Positions 1-5,348 are shown, counted from the stretch's first letter. The stretch: 8,745 bases of DNA from DATJPD01 sp036394195 (GCA_036394195.1 DASWFO010000097.1:1-8745); one strand, 5' to 3'. Program-made: numbers and translations. Notes: generated from the letters alone by a model not told the origin.

Positions 1-1458
1 GGACAGGCCGGCAAAGGCGCTGCCGTTGTTGCCGGTGGCGGACGTGAAGGCGTAGAGCGCTTCGGTGAACCCGTGCGGGCCCTGGTTCGCCATGCCGGCC
101 AGGCCCGCCGGCACCACCACGGCCAATGCCGTGAAGCCGAGATAGGACAGCGGCAGGACGAGGATGGCGAGCATCGTCATCTTGACTTCCTTCGACTCGA
201 TCTTCTTGCCGAGATATTCCGGCGTGCGGCCGACCATCAGGCCGGCGACGAAGATGGCGATGATCGCGAACAGCAGCATGCCGTAGAGGCCGGAGCCGAC
301 GCCGCCGAAGATGATCTCGCCGAGCTGGATGTTGACCAGCGGCACGGCGCCGCCGAGCGGCAACAGGCTGTCATGCATGGTGTTGACGGCGCCGCAGGAC
401 GCATCGGTGGTCACCGTCGCGAACAACGCCGAATTGGCGATGCCGAACCGGACTTCCTTGCCTTCCATGTTGCCGCCGGCCTGCAGCGCGCTGGGCGCCT
501 GATCGACGCCCAGCTGGGCGAACGCCGGATTGCCGGGCGCCTCGGCCGAATAGAGGATGATCACACCGGCGAGGAACAGCACGCCCATCGCGGCAAAGAT
601 CGTCCAACCCTGGCGCTCGCTGCCGACCATGCGGCCGAAGACATTGGTGAGTGCGGCGCCGATCGAGAAGATCAGCACCATCTGGATGAAATTCGTGATC
701 GCCGTCGGATTCTCGTAGGGGTGCGACGAGTTCGCGTTGAGGAACCCGCCGCCGTTCGTGCCCAGCATCTTGATGACTTCCTGCGAAGCCACCGGCCCCT
801 GCGCGATCAGCTGCTTGGCGCCCTCGAGCGTCTGCGCTTCCACATACGCGTTGAGGTTTTGCGGCGTGCCCTGCCAGATCAGGACGAGGGCGACCACGAT
901 CGCGATCGGCAGAAGGACGTACAGCGTGATGCGGGTGAGGTCGACCCAGAAATTTCCGATGTTCTGGGTGGAGCGCCGCGAGAAGCCGCGCACGAGAGCG
1001 ATAGCCAGCGCGATGCCGGTCGCCGCCGAGACGAAATTGTGGACGGTCAGGCCCGCCATCTGCACGAAATAGCCGAATGTCGCCTCAGGCACGTAGGATT
1101 GCCAGTTCGTATTGGTGACGAAGCTGACGGACGTGTTGAAGGCGAGGTCCGCCGAGGCGGCATCGAAGCCCTGCGGATTGAACGGCAGGACGTTCTGCAG
1201 CCGCTGCAGGCCGTAGAGTACGGCGAAGCCCGCCAGGCTGAAGGCCAGCATGGCCACGGCATAGGTGACCCAATGCTGCTCTTCGCGCTGGTTGACGCCG
1301 CACACCGCGTAGATCGCCCGCTCGAGCGGGCCGAGCACCGGCGACAAGAAGGTCCGCTCGCCGTTGACGACGCGGGTGATGTAGCCGCCAAAGGGCCTGG
1401 TGATCAGGATCACGACCGCGCAAAAGAGCGCGATCTGCAGCCAGCCGTTCGTGGTCAT
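1..1458 (-). CDS. kdpA: KdpA, potassium-binding subunit of the KdpFABC K+ pump (C-terminus beyond the left edge)
   Basis: KdpA is the K+-selective channel-like subunit of the inner-membrane KdpFABC P-type ATPase, which scavenges K+ at low external concentration. The minus-strand frame is open from the ATG at 1458 to base 1 with no stop, giving 486 residues; full KdpA is about 560, so roughly 70-80 residues are missing. All four selectivity-filter P-loops are visible: TNTNWQ (115-120), GTNGGGF (233-239), TTDASCGAVN (350-359) and SATGNNGSAF (473-482). NANSSHPYENPT (241-252) is also typical. Hydrophobic helices alternate with these loops throughout. The start is supported by AGAGGAA about 8 nt before the ATG and by an N-terminus (MTTNGWLQ) of normal form. 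It lies 28 nt after kdpF in the same direction; kdpB and kdpC would be expected beyond the edge. A plus-strand frame (73-1605) is open opposite it but is only a GC-driven shadow. Family assignment is very secure. Confidence 0.97.
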   Translation of the reverse strand, partial: MTTNGWLQIALFCAVVILITRPFGGYITRVVNGERTFLSPVLGPLERAIYAVCGVNQREEQHWVTYAVAMLAFSLAGFAVLYGLQRLQNVLPFNPQGFDAASADLAFNTSVSFVTNTNWQSYVPEATFGYFVQMAGLTVHNFVSAATGIALAIALVRGFSRRSTQNIGNFWVDLTRITLYVLLPIAIVVALVLIWQGTPQNLNAYVEAQTLEGAKQLIAQGPVASQEVIKMLGTNGGGFLNANSSHPYENPTAITNFIQMVLIFSIGAALTNVFGRMVGSERQGWTIFAAMGVLFLAGVIILYSAEAPGNPAFAQLGVDQAPSALQAGGNMEGKEVRFGIANSALFATVTTDASCGAVNTMHDSLLPLGGAVPLVNIQLGEIIFGGVGSGLYGMLLFAIIAIFVAGLMVGRTPEYLGKKIESKEVKMTMLAILVLPLSYLGFTALAVVVPAGLAGMANQGPHGFTEALYAFTSATGNNGSAFAGLS

Positions 1459-1486
1459 GGTTGGAATTCCTCTAGCCGGGAGACGC

Positions 1487-1576
1487 TCAGAATCTCTCCG
1501 GGCGGACGAGCGCGTAGACGAGATAGGCGAGCAGACCGATGGTCACGAGCCCGCCGAGGGCGAAATCAACGATCAT
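1487..1576 (-). CDS. kdpF: KdpF, small stabilising subunit of the Kdp ATPase
   Basis: A 29-residue peptide, too short for routine ORF calling. It starts MIVDFALGGLVTIGLLAYLV and ends YALVRPERF. One hydrophobic helix (about residues 4-23) followed by a short basic tail with the YALxRPExF ending is the KdpF signature. KdpF is the single-span subunit that sits against KdpA and stabilises the complex. A GAGG ribosome site lies 5 nt before the ATG and overlaps the stop codon of the micro-ORF upstream, suggesting coupled translation. It sits 28 nt ahead of kdpA, the standard kdpFA order. Confidence 0.93.
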   Translation of the reverse strand: MIVDFALGGLVTIGLLAYLVYALVRPERF

Positions 1577-1583
1577 CGGCGCC

Positions 1584-1667
1584 TCACAGACGTTCGCAAA
1601 CGTAGGCGTAGCCGGCCAAGGCCGCGAAGAGCACCACACCGAGCGCGAGATACATCACATCCATCAT
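1584..1667 (-). CDS. 27-residue membrane micropeptide ahead of kdpF (CERL ending)
   Basis: A tiny frame, MMDVMYLALGVVLFAALAGY followed by AYVCERL, ends 7 nt before kdpF. It has one hydrophobic span (about residues 5-23) and a polar C-terminus Cys-Glu-Arg-Leu. The ATG at 1667 (or 1664) is favoured because GGAG lies 6 nt before it; in-frame ATGs at 1679 and 1682 would add four or five residues. Small peptides of this form, with a YxALxxxLFA core and a CERL-like end, are remembered from other proteobacterial kdp operons, but that is recollection and not a search. The position as first gene of the operon and the coupled spacing suggest a Kdp accessory or leader peptide. Its function is unknown. 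Confidence 0.72.
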   Translation of the reverse strand: MMDVMYLALGVVLFAALAGYAYVCERL

Positions 1668-1732
1668 GGCAAACTCCATCATCGGAAACGGCCGATATTG
1701 GCGGAAACGTCGCTTGTTGGACGAAACGGCCG

Positions 1733-1738
1733 TTATAA
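1733..1738 (-). promoter_or_regulatory. Candidate -10 element of the kdp operon
   Basis: TTATAA (minus strand) lies in a GC-rich stretch about 65 nt before the micropeptide start. No good -35 box is found 16-18 nt upstream; a 15-bp palindrome occupies that position instead, as would suit an activator-dependent promoter. Because TTATAA is self-complementary its direction is not fixed by sequence. This is inference from position and composition only. Confidence 0.3.
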
Positions 1739-1741
1739 GAG

Positions 1742-1813
1742 GACGCGAGCGACGCTCGCCGCGCTCCGCCGGGGAGCTGGCCGGCGACGTGCGGCGCTCA
1801 CGTCGCTCGCGTC
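1742..1813. repeat. 13-bp inverted repeat spanning 72 bp upstream of kdp
   Basis: GACGCGAGCGACG at 1742-1754 recurs as its exact reverse complement at 1801-1813, with a 46-bp spacer. The left arm overlaps the 15-bp palindrome at 1745-1759. The arrangement could permit a looped regulatory complex or alternative RNA pairings. Such GC-rich words can also arise by chance in DNA of this composition, so the function is uncertain. Confidence 0.45.
1745..1759. repeat. Perfect 15-bp palindrome in the kdp upstream region
   Basis: GCGAGCG-A-CGCTCGC has 7-bp arms around one central base. It sits where a -35 box would be for the TTATAA at 1733-1738. The arms could bind a dimeric regulator or form a hairpin near the 5' end of the kdp transcript. 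No T-run follows on either strand, so a terminator is unlikely. Confidence 0.5.
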
Positions 1814-1870
1814 AGCAGCAAAGATGGGGCGGGGGTCCGTCAGGGCGCCATATGGAACTGGGCGCCCCGG

Positions 1871-1887
1871 TATAAAGCCGGCATAAA
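1871..1887 (-). promoter_or_regulatory. KdpE-like direct repeat (TTTATR, 11-bp period)
   Basis: On the minus strand the sequence reads CTTTATGCCGG then CTTTATACCGG, an immediate tandem repeat with 10 of 11 bases identical. The TTTATG and TTTATA half-sites are one helical turn apart (TTTATG-N5-TTTATA). As I recall, the E. coli KdpE operator also has two T-rich TTTATA/TTTACA half-sites with this spacing. It lies about 205 nt upstream of the first kdp-operon start and just after the stop of the preceding gene (1905). No kdpDE genes are in the window. Confidence 0.45.
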
Positions 1888-1904
1888 GACGCCGGGAGCC
1901 GGAC

Positions 1905-2339
1905 TCAGGCGGGAAATACGAGATCCAGGAGCGGCGCAAACACGGCCACGCCGACCCAGATCAGGCCGAGATCCAGGCTCGTCAGCTGGCCCGGCCCGAG
2001 ATAGACCCTAAGCGCCCGGCCGGCCTCCGGCATGCCGCGATCGCGCAGCGAGCCAAGGACGCCCACGACCGCCTTGTTGGCGAGCATGTGTGCGGCAAAG
2101 AACAGCAATCCGACGGCGCGGAAGACGATCGTGCGGTCCGGAACGTTCCAGGCCAGCCCCGCCGCGACCACGCTGGCAACCGTCACATAGATCAGCCAAT
2201 GGCGGTTGCTCGTCCGCCGCGGACCGGCCGCCCAAGAGTCCAGTGCCGCGGCGACGCGCTGCCGAAGCGTTGTCCGGTCCGAAACAGCGAGCACCGAAAC
2301 AGCGGGGTTCGACTGTCGCTTGGGTATGGAGATAGACAT
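1905..2339 (-). CDS. Three-helix membrane protein, paralogue 1 (unknown function)
   Basis: A 144-residue protein with a hydrophilic N-terminal 45 residues and three likely membrane spans at about 48-64, 73-96 and 120-141. Recognisable landmarks are WNVPDR (64-69), a His in span 2 (84), RGMPEAGRAL (101-110) and TSLDLGLIWVG (120-130). It is homologous to the protein at 4856-5281: 25 of 68 residues are identical without gaps across the WxxPDR-to-WxG core. The ATG at 2339 is chosen because GAGAGG lies about 9 nt upstream; the frame remains open to 2420 but no ribosome site supports a longer form. No known family could be assigned. It ends just before the kdp control region, so some co-transcription with kdp is possible. 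It is divergent from the methyltransferase. Confidence 0.8.
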   Translation of the reverse strand: MSISIPKRQSNPAVSVLAVSDRTTLRQRVAAALDSWAAGPRRTSNRHWLIYVTVASVVAAGLAWNVPDRTIVFRAVGLLFFAAHMLANKAVVGVLGSLRDRGMPEAGRALRVYLGPGQLTSLDLGLIWVGVAVFAPLLDLVFPA

Positions 2340-2482
2340 GGCGCGGCCCCTCTCACAGAAGCAGCGCGCCGGCCCTCCTCCGGCGAACTGCTCTGAATAC
2401 ATCGGATGAGAGCCGCTCAAGTTGCCATGCGGATTTCCGCGCGGCGCAATAAACGCATCGTAAATACGCGGGGCCCCTTATA

Positions 2483-2496
2483 CCGCGCTTACGCGG
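2483..2496. repeat. Small hairpin in the divergent promoter region
   Basis: CCGCG-CTTA-CGCGG is a 5-bp stem with a 4-base loop, within the 232-bp gap between the divergent starts at 2339 and 2572. It is 9 bp from the GAACCGTATGGCG motif. AT-rich words nearby (minus-strand TATAAG at 2477-2482 and TTTATT at 2449-2454) could be promoter parts for paralogue 1. Nothing here can be called firmly. Confidence 0.3.
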
Positions 2497-2505
2497 GACA
2501 CAGCA

Positions 2506-2518
2506 GAACCGTATGGCG
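2506..2518 (+). promoter_or_regulatory. Shared upstream motif, copy 1 (GAACCGTATGGCG)
   Basis: This 13-bp word lies 53 nt before the GTG start of the methyltransferase, in its coding orientation. The same 13 bases precede the SET gene (minus, 4691-4703), and a 12/13 match precedes paralogue 2 (minus, 5336-5348), at almost the same distance. CCGTATGG is nearly palindromic. It could be a protein-binding site, or TATGGC could serve as a -10 box; 17 bp upstream is TTACGC, a poor -35. Confidence 0.55.
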
Positions 2519-2571
2519 GCCTATTCCGTCGCCATCCAATCTCATAGGCACCCGACACAATACGAGTTCAC

Positions 2572-3531
2572 GTGACCATGCGCGCCGTCGCCAGAAACTC
2601 CGTCTCCCCGCTCCCGCCTAAGGCGGCCACCACGGCCGCGGAAGCCTACAACGACGTCGGCGACGACTATCTCGCCTATGCCGACGGCGATCCGCGCCAG
2701 ATCTACGCCTTCGGCGGTCAGTACGCCTACGGCGACCGCTATCTGTGGTCGGTTCTCGACTCCAAGCTGACGGCTCTGCGCGCCACCGGCGCCACATCGA
2801 TCAACATTCTCGACGCCGGCTGCGGCCCGGGTACCTGGCTGCGCCGGCTGGTGACGCGCGCCCGCGCGCTCGGCTTCACGGACATTCGGGCGCGCGGCTT
2901 CGACGTCGCGGACGCGCAGATCCGGCGGGCCCGGGATCATGCCCGTGCGCTCCAGGACCTCGCGGGTGTGGACCTCCGGTTCGAAGTGGCCGACATCGGA
3001 CAGCCGTTTCCGGAGCCCGACGCGAGCGTCGACCTCACGCTCTGCCTCTATTGCGTGCTCAACCACCTGCCGGATGAGGTTCTCCCGAACGTCGTGGGCG
3101 AGATCGCGCGCGTGACGCGCGGGGCGTTCGTGACCACGGTCCGCGCGGTCGGCAGCAGTCCGACCATCTACGTGGAGGGCATCGATCAGGCGCGTACGTT
3201 CCGCCAGGACCATGCCAGCGGCCGCTTCCAAGTCGAGCTCCAGGATGGGCGGCGCATGACTTTCAATTCGCGCCTCTATGCCGCCGCCGATCTGCGGGGG
3301 CTGGTGAACCCGTATCTCGACGTCGAGGCGGTGCGGGGCCTCGACCTGTTCCACACGCGGTTTGCCCACGATCCGCGGTGGAATCCGAGCTGGCTCGCCG
3401 ACAATAACGGCTTTCGAAACGAGCTGGTACGGCTCGAGGAACAGTACGGATCCGATCCGGATTTCATCGACCACGCGGCGCATCTTCTGCTGGTCGCGCG
3501 CGCCCGCCCGGCCTTGGCCGATCGCCATTGA
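2572..3531 (+). CDS. Class I SAM-dependent methyltransferase
   Basis: A 319-residue protein with a Rossmann-type methyltransferase core. Motif I is ILDAGCGPGTW (about 79-89), the SAM-binding glycine loop. An acidic end of strand 2 (GFDV, 109-112), ADI (140-142) and a strand-4 region DLTLCLYCVLNHLP (154-167) follow in the expected order. The C-terminal part carries an aromatic and charged segment (NPYLDVEAVRGLDLFHTRF) and ends LLLVARAR, a usual last strand. The substrate cannot be told. The start is uncertain: GTG at 2572 has ACGAG 5 nt upstream and places the shared motif 53 nt away, as in the other two motif-bearing genes; ATG at 2578 is the alternative. Two small genes follow closely on the same strand. 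A minus-strand frame (2542-3939) lies opposite it and is rejected as a shadow. Confidence 0.88.
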   Translation: MTMRAVARNSVSPLPPKAATTAAEAYNDVGDDYLAYADGDPRQIYAFGGQYAYGDRYLWSVLDSKLTALRATGATSINILDAGCGPGTWLRRLVTRARALGFTDIRARGFDVADAQIRRARDHARALQDLAGVDLRFEVADIGQPFPEPDASVDLTLCLYCVLNHLPDEVLPNVVGEIARVTRGAFVTTVRAVGSSPTIYVEGIDQARTFRQDHASGRFQVELQDGRRMTFNSRLYAAADLRGLVNPYLDVEAVRGLDLFHTRFAHDPRWNPSWLADNNGFRNELVRLEEQYGSDPDFIDHAAHLLLVARARPALADRH

Positions 3532-3553
3532 GAGCGCGGGAGGGCCGCAACAC

Positions 3554-3808
3554 ATGACAGCGATTGCGATGATCGCGTGGGACGGCGCCGGCGGCGCGGC
3601 CGCGAACGGCGCCTCGCAGCAAGGTGCGGTCGTCACGATCGCGCCGGCCGCGGCGGGTACGTGGCGCGTCTCGACGAACGACAACTGGTTTGGCGGGCTG
3701 TTCGTGTCCTGCAAGGCCGCCATCGCCTTCGCCCTCGGCGAGGCCCGGCGGACCCGCTGCGCCCAGATCGTGATCGACGTGGGGCCTGGCCGGGGACCCG
3801 GCGGATGA
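3554..3808 (+). CDS. Small hypothetical protein (84 aa) in the methyltransferase operon
   Basis: Begins MTAIAMIAWDGAGG at an ATG with GGGAGGG about 9 nt upstream and 22 nt after the methyltransferase stop. After a low-complexity Ala/Gly part, residues 37-72 read TWRVSTNDNWFGGLFVSC followed by KAAIAFALGEARR and QIVIDV. The pattern of W-x-V-S, then GxF-S, then AAxxFAxxEA resembles short alphaproteobacterial proteins of the DUF2188-like kind, but this is a resemblance only. No signal peptide or membrane span is evident. Its stop overlaps the next start as ATGA, so the two are translationally coupled. Confidence 0.72.
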   Translation: MTAIAMIAWDGAGGAAANGASQQGAVVTIAPAAAGTWRVSTNDNWFGGLFVSCKAAIAFALGEARRTRCAQIVIDVGPGRGPGG

Positions 3809-4011
3809 GCGCCATGGCCGCCGAGAGCACTCCCACCGAACCGGGCGCCGAGCGCGCGGGAAAAGCCAAGGTGTGGCGCGACCGCGCCGCGAAATATCGG
3901 ATCCTGGCGCGGGCGTCGTCCAAGCCGGACGCGAAGCAATCACTGCTGCGTCTGGCCGAGGATTGCGAGCGCCATGCCGAGAGGGTCGACGCCCGGCCCG
4001 ATCTGGCCTGA
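3805..4011 (+). CDS. Small charged helical protein (68 aa), coupled to the preceding gene
   Basis: The ATG at 3805 overlaps the previous stop (ATGA). The protein starts MSAMAAESTPTEPG and its core is WRDRAAKYRILARASSKPDA (24-43) followed by LLRLAEDCERHAERV (47-61). The pattern WRxRAxxYRxLA, a short gap, then LLxLAxxxxxxA is a familiar form of small predicted two-helix proteins abundant in Rhizobiales and Rhodospirillales; their function is unknown. A second ATG at 3814 is possible. It is the last gene of the three-gene plus-strand unit begun by the methyltransferase. Confidence 0.75.
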   Translation: MSAMAAESTPTEPGAERAGKAKVWRDRAAKYRILARASSKPDAKQSLLRLAEDCERHAERVDARPDLA

Positions 4012-4072
4012 GATTTCGCGGATTTGGTCATGCGGCAGCGGCGGGAACGGCGCGCCGGCTGGGTCGATGCTT

Positions 4073-4099
4073 GACGGCCGGTTCGTCGTGCCAGCCGTC
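4073..4099. terminator. Weak stem-loop between convergent genes
   Basis: GACGGC (4073-4078) pairs with GCCGTC (4094-4099) across a 15-base loop, in the 147-bp gap between the convergent genes ending at 4011 and 4159. There is no clear T-run, although CAATTA follows. It could be a shared, Rho-assisted end point. Nothing else recognisable is seen in this gap apart from a 10-bp palindrome CGGCGCGCCG at 4048-4057. Confidence 0.25.
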
Positions 4100-4158
4100 G
4101 CAATTACGCCCGGGAGTTGGTCAGGTAGAGCCTCCAGGCGGACAATCGACGTTCGGGG

Positions 4159-4638
4159 TTATGCCGCCCGCTCGTGCAGGCTCTCCGCCGGCACGAACCG
4201 CAAGGGTGTCGCGTAATCGATCACAATCTCCTCGCCGGCCTCGATGTCCCGTGTCGCGCGCAACTCGATCTCCTGCGCATCGATCCGCCGGCGCAGTGTC
4301 GCGTTCGGCCGATCGGAATGATTGACCAGGCTGGCCAGCCCGAGCGCGATCGCGGTGCGCCCCACCCCTGTCTGAAGGTCGGGTTGAGAGGTCTTGTGTT
4401 CCCAGATCAGGGCGTAGTCGAAGATCGCGGTCTTATCGGCGAGCGGGCGGTGGTGCTCCGGGATGATGAGGACCGGTGCCCGCTCGATCAGGGCCCCCTT
4501 CGGCAGAGCGCGCGTGGTGATCACGCCGCGACCTTTGTGCTCAATGTCGACGACAGCAAGGTAGGGCCAACGCAGCGGGACCGAGTGCTGCAGCCCGGCA
4601 TCGGGATGATCTGCCGAGCCCTGATGGAAAAGCACCAC
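4159..4638 (-). CDS. SET-domain protein (probable protein-lysine methyltransferase)
   Basis: A 159-residue protein that is essentially one SET domain. GRGVITTRALPKGALIERAP (36-55) is the N-terminal SET signature. LVNHSDRPNATL (104-115) contains the NHS segment that forms the SAM-binding pseudoknot, and ELRATRDIEAGEEIVIDYA (125-143) supplies the GEEIxxDY motif with the catalytic-site Tyr (142). It lacks the pre- and post-SET cysteine clusters of eukaryotic histone methyltransferases, as is usual for stand-alone bacterial SET proteins, which methylate lysines in proteins. The target is unknown. The start is GTG at 4638, fixed by GGAGG 7 nt upstream; no ATG is available. The shared motif lies 52 nt before the start within a long near-palindrome. 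The gene below it (2572-4011) is convergent. Confidence 0.87.
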   Translation of the reverse strand: MVLFHQGSADHPDAGLQHSVPLRWPYLAVVDIEHKGRGVITTRALPKGALIERAPVLIIPEHHRPLADKTAIFDYALIWEHKTSQPDLQTGVGRTAIALGLASLVNHSDRPNATLRRRIDAQEIELRATRDIEAGEEIVIDYATPLRFVPAESLHERAA

Positions 4639-4645
4639 GCGTGAA

Positions 4646-4650
4646 CCTCC
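4646..4650 (-). promoter_or_regulatory. Ribosome binding site that fixes the GTG start of the SET gene
   Basis: GGAGG on the minus strand is a full-strength Shine-Dalgarno, 7 nt before the GTG at 4638. The next codon is also GTG, so a one-residue uncertainty remains. Confidence 0.7.
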
Positions 4651-4666
4651 GGTGTCCTGGATCGCA

Positions 4667-4703
4667 GAATCGTACGGCTGCGCCGCAGCGCGCCATACGG
4701 TTC
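4667..4703. repeat. Near-palindrome containing two inverted copies of the shared motif
   Basis: GAATCGTACGGC (4667-4678) faces GAACCGTATGGC (reverse strand, 4692-4703), matching at 10 of 12 positions. Between and overlapping them is the perfect palindrome GCTGCGCCGCAGC (4677-4689). If transcribed, the whole 37-nt element could fold into a hairpin in the leader of the SET mRNA; as DNA it looks like a two-site operator. The other two motif copies lack an inverted partner. Confidence 0.5.
4691..4703 (-). promoter_or_regulatory. Shared upstream motif, copy 2 (GAACCGTATGGCG)
   Basis: Identical in all 13 positions to copy 1 at 2506-2518 and in the same orientation relative to its gene, 52 nt before the SET start codon. 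Flanking plus-strand bases (GCGCCATACGGTT then YT and, a few bases on, GCGTG) are also shared with copy 3. Confidence 0.55.
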
Positions 4704-4716
4704 TTACGCGTGATTC

Positions 4717-4854
4717 CTAAAGGTTGCGTAAAAGCTGGCCGCGATCGGGCGGTGCGTCGTCATCGTCCGCCGGCAGCGGCTCCGCGCCGAGCGCAAAGGC
4801 GTAGCAGCCGACGAAAAGGGCCATCCCGATCACGTCGAGGATCGCGTGCCACAT
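4717..4854 (-). CDS. 45-residue single-span membrane micropeptide coupled to paralogue 2
   Basis: Starts MWHAILDVIGMALFVGCYAF, continues ALGAEPLPADDDDAPPD and ends GQLLRNL. One hydrophobic helix (about 4-23) is followed by an acidic, proline-containing tail. The ATG is one base after the TGA of the paralogue-2 gene (TGACATG), indicating coupled translation. The design of a very short span with the LxVxGxxLF pattern loosely recalls the micropeptide ahead of kdpF, but homology is not claimed. It has not been matched to a family. A subunit or modulator of the adjacent membrane protein is the simplest guess. Confidence 0.6.
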   Translation of the reverse strand: MWHAILDVIGMALFVGCYAFALGAEPLPADDDDAPPDRGQLLRNL

Positions 4855-4855
4855 G

Positions 4856-5281
4856 TCAGCCGCCCAGCGGCAGGTTGCCGGCGGTGAGCCGGTTCAAGAT
4901 GGCGATCAGGAGCGCGAAGCCGATCCAGCCGGCGGCGAGATCGAGATGCGTGACCCGCCGCGGATCGATATAGGCGTGCAGGGCCTGGCCCGCGGCGGCG
5001 ATCCCGCGCGCGAGGAGACGCCGCAGCGCCCGGATGGTGACGATATGCAGGACAGCGTGGAGGCCGATGAACGTCAGGGCGACACCGCGCAGGAAGCCGG
5101 CACGGTCCGGCATGTCCCAGGTGCCACCCAGCAGGCACACCATTATCAGCACCGTGAAGACGATCAGCCCGACATTGCCGCGGTGCGGCGGTGTCGACGC
5201 CCATTTTTGCAGGAGCGCCGCCATGGTGTCGTCGGGCGCTTGCGGTGCGCGGTTGTTCCGGTGTTGCTCGAAGTCGGCCAT
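4856..5281 (-). CDS. Three-helix membrane protein, paralogue 2 (unknown function)
   Basis: A 141-residue protein with a hydrophilic N-terminus and three likely spans at about 37-53, 62-86 and 112-132. Landmarks are TWDMPDR (54-60), a His in span 2 (75), RGIAAAGQAL (92-101) and THLDLAAGWIG (111-121). These align without gaps to paralogue 1 (1905-2339), with 25 of 68 core residues identical. Because the WxxPDR loop, the Arg of span 2, the RG...AGxAL loop and the LDL/WxG segment all persist, the two probably share a conserved role. The ATG at 5281 is preferred, with GGGA about 7 nt before it; a GTG at 5293 would add four residues. The shared motif lies 54 nt upstream. The 45-residue micropeptide follows immediately. 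Confidence 0.8.
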   Translation of the reverse strand: MADFEQHRNNRAPQAPDDTMAALLQKWASTPPHRGNVGLIVFTVLIMVCLLGGTWDMPDRAGFLRGVALTFIGLHAVLHIVTIRALRRLLARGIAAAGQALHAYIDPRRVTHLDLAAGWIGFALLIAILNRLTAGNLPLGG

Positions 5282-5335
5282 CTGGCGTCCCACGGTCCGC
5301 TGACCGTGCCAGCGTCGGCCAGAGGCGCATCAGAG

Positions 5336-5348
5336 CGCCATACGGTTT
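5336..5348 (-). promoter_or_regulatory. Shared upstream motif, copy 3 (AAACCGTATGGCG)
   Basis: Matches copies 1 and 2 at 12 of 13 positions, with the same orientation relative to its gene and 54 nt before the ATG of paralogue 2. Just upstream (minus strand, 5356-5364) is TTTATGCCG, which also occurs in the KdpE-like repeat of the kdp control region (minus, 1879-1887). Confidence 0.5.

Noticed and set aside
73..1605. A 510-codon plus-strand open frame
   Set aside because: It lies opposite kdpA and kdpF, which are unmistakable on the minus strand. Its translation is rich in Arg, His, Asp and Gly, with no domain, typical of a GC-rich antisense frame.
2506..2530. Reading the shared motif as a general-stress EcfG promoter (GGAAC-N17-CGTT)
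   Set aside because: Copy 1 gives GAAC-N17-CGTC, but at the same spacing copies 2 and 3 give CGCA and CGCC, so the -10 half is not conserved and the core lacks the leading GG.
2542..3939. A 465-codon minus-strand open frame opposite the methyltransferase
   Set aside because: Arg/Ala/Val-rich with no motif, while the opposite strand encodes a clear SAM-binding fold and the following small genes with ribosome sites.
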